The notes beneath the pieces are model-generated. The model was given only the letters and a program-made list of their open reading frames with translations. It did no database searches and was not told the origin of the DNA. A stretch of 6,604 nt of DNA from Actinomycetes bacterium (GTDB lineage: Bacteria > Actinomycetota > Actinomycetes > Actinomycetales > Demequinaceae), in the NCBI GenBank assembly GCA_023428185.1, contig JAEYYZ010000061.1:1-6604 (forward strand), in the 5' to 3' direction. How positions within the stretch are numbered: position 1 is the first letter of the stretch; each line of letters opens with the position of its first letter. The position numbers and the translations under genes are program-made. This document shows positions 6,384 to 6,604 of the stretch, piece after piece.

Positions 6384-6604
6384 ATGACAGCATCGGAATC
6401 CGGCGGCACTCGACTCGACCCTTGGTTGGGCTCGTACGCCGCGCGCGCACACAATATGCGCGCCTCTGAGATCCGAGCTCTCTTCGCTGTGGCTAGCAGG
6501 CCTGAAGTGGTGTCCCTCGCTGGTGGCATGCCGTACATCGGCGGCCTTCCCCTTGATGAGATCGGCGAGATGATGCGCCGCCTGGTGGTGGAGCAAGGCG
6601 AGAC
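6384..6604 (+). CDS. PLP-dependent aminotransferase (class I/II, MocR/2-aminoadipate-transaminase-like), 5' part only
   Basis: The first 73 codons of a gene cut by the window end. The N-terminus carries MRASEIRALF (25-34), followed by a segment matching the usual start of fold-type-I aminotransferases of the LysN / 2-aminoadipate transaminase type: VVSLAGGMPYIGGLPLDEI (42-60). It begins directly with the transferase, with no GntR-type DNA-binding domain ahead, so it is probably an enzyme rather than a MocR regulator. The catalytic lysine lies beyond the window and the amino-acid substrate is unknown. No good Shine-Dalgarno sequence precedes the ATG. A TTG two codons upstream (6378) is an alternative start. 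It follows the permease by 38 nt and may share its transcript or have its own, possibly leaderless, promoter. Confidence 0.85.
   Translation, partial: MTASESGGTRLDPWLGSYAARAHNMRASEIRALFAVASRPEVVSLAGGMPYIGGLPLDEIGEMMRRLVVEQGE

Noticed and set aside
6384..6604. MocR-type GntR regulator.
   Set aside because: The aminotransferase domain starts within about 25 residues of the ATG, leaving no room for an N-terminal winged-helix domain.

Overview
The window is high-GC DNA (roughly 60-65% by eye) with strong G/C preference at third codon positions. All real genes lie on the + strand. A WCATCDG thioredoxin reductase fused to thioredoxin, a SigR/SigH-type promoter, a lipobox lipoprotein and a MacB-type exporter without an outer-membrane partner all point to a Gram-positive actinobacterium. 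From gene style and neighbourhood I would guess Micrococcales or a relative, but the sequence alone does not prove the order.

Layout. Bases 1-67 hold a GGAAC-N18-GTT disulfide-stress promoter and a ribosome binding site. Bases 68-1411 encode a single-chain thioredoxin reductase-thioredoxin fusion. Bases 1412-1546 form the only sizeable intergenic region. It contains a small hairpin, a perfect 10-bp inverted repeat and the leader of the next operon. Bases 1547-6345 are a tightly packed four-gene unit: an extremely acidic lipoprotein, a membrane-fusion (adaptor) protein carrying a peptidoglycan-binding domain, an ABC ATPase and a MacB/FtsX-like permease. Junctions within this unit are a 4-nt overlap, a 1-nt gap and a 4-nt overlap, so the genes are almost certainly co-translated. 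After 38 bases, the 5' end of a PLP-dependent aminotransferase begins at 6384 and runs off the window.

How the genes work together. The fusion protein would pass electrons from NADPH through FAD and the CATC pair to its own WCGPC thioredoxin domain, under thiol-stress control. The four-gene unit looks like a Gram-positive tripartite-style exporter. The ATPase and permease form the mechanotransmission-type pump, and the adaptor links it to the cell wall. The lipoprotein, whose internal duplication and paired cysteines I describe below, is probably a dedicated extracytoplasmic partner. Substrate is unknown; a cationic peptide or another cell-envelope compound is a reasonable guess only.

In many actinobacteria trxB-trxA lies close to parA/parB and the replication origin. 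The exporter operon therefore appears to sit between thioredoxin and a downstream aminotransferase in that neighbourhood. This is inferred from general knowledge, as no origin genes are in view. I saw no RNA genes, CRISPR arrays, insertion sequences or pseudogenes.
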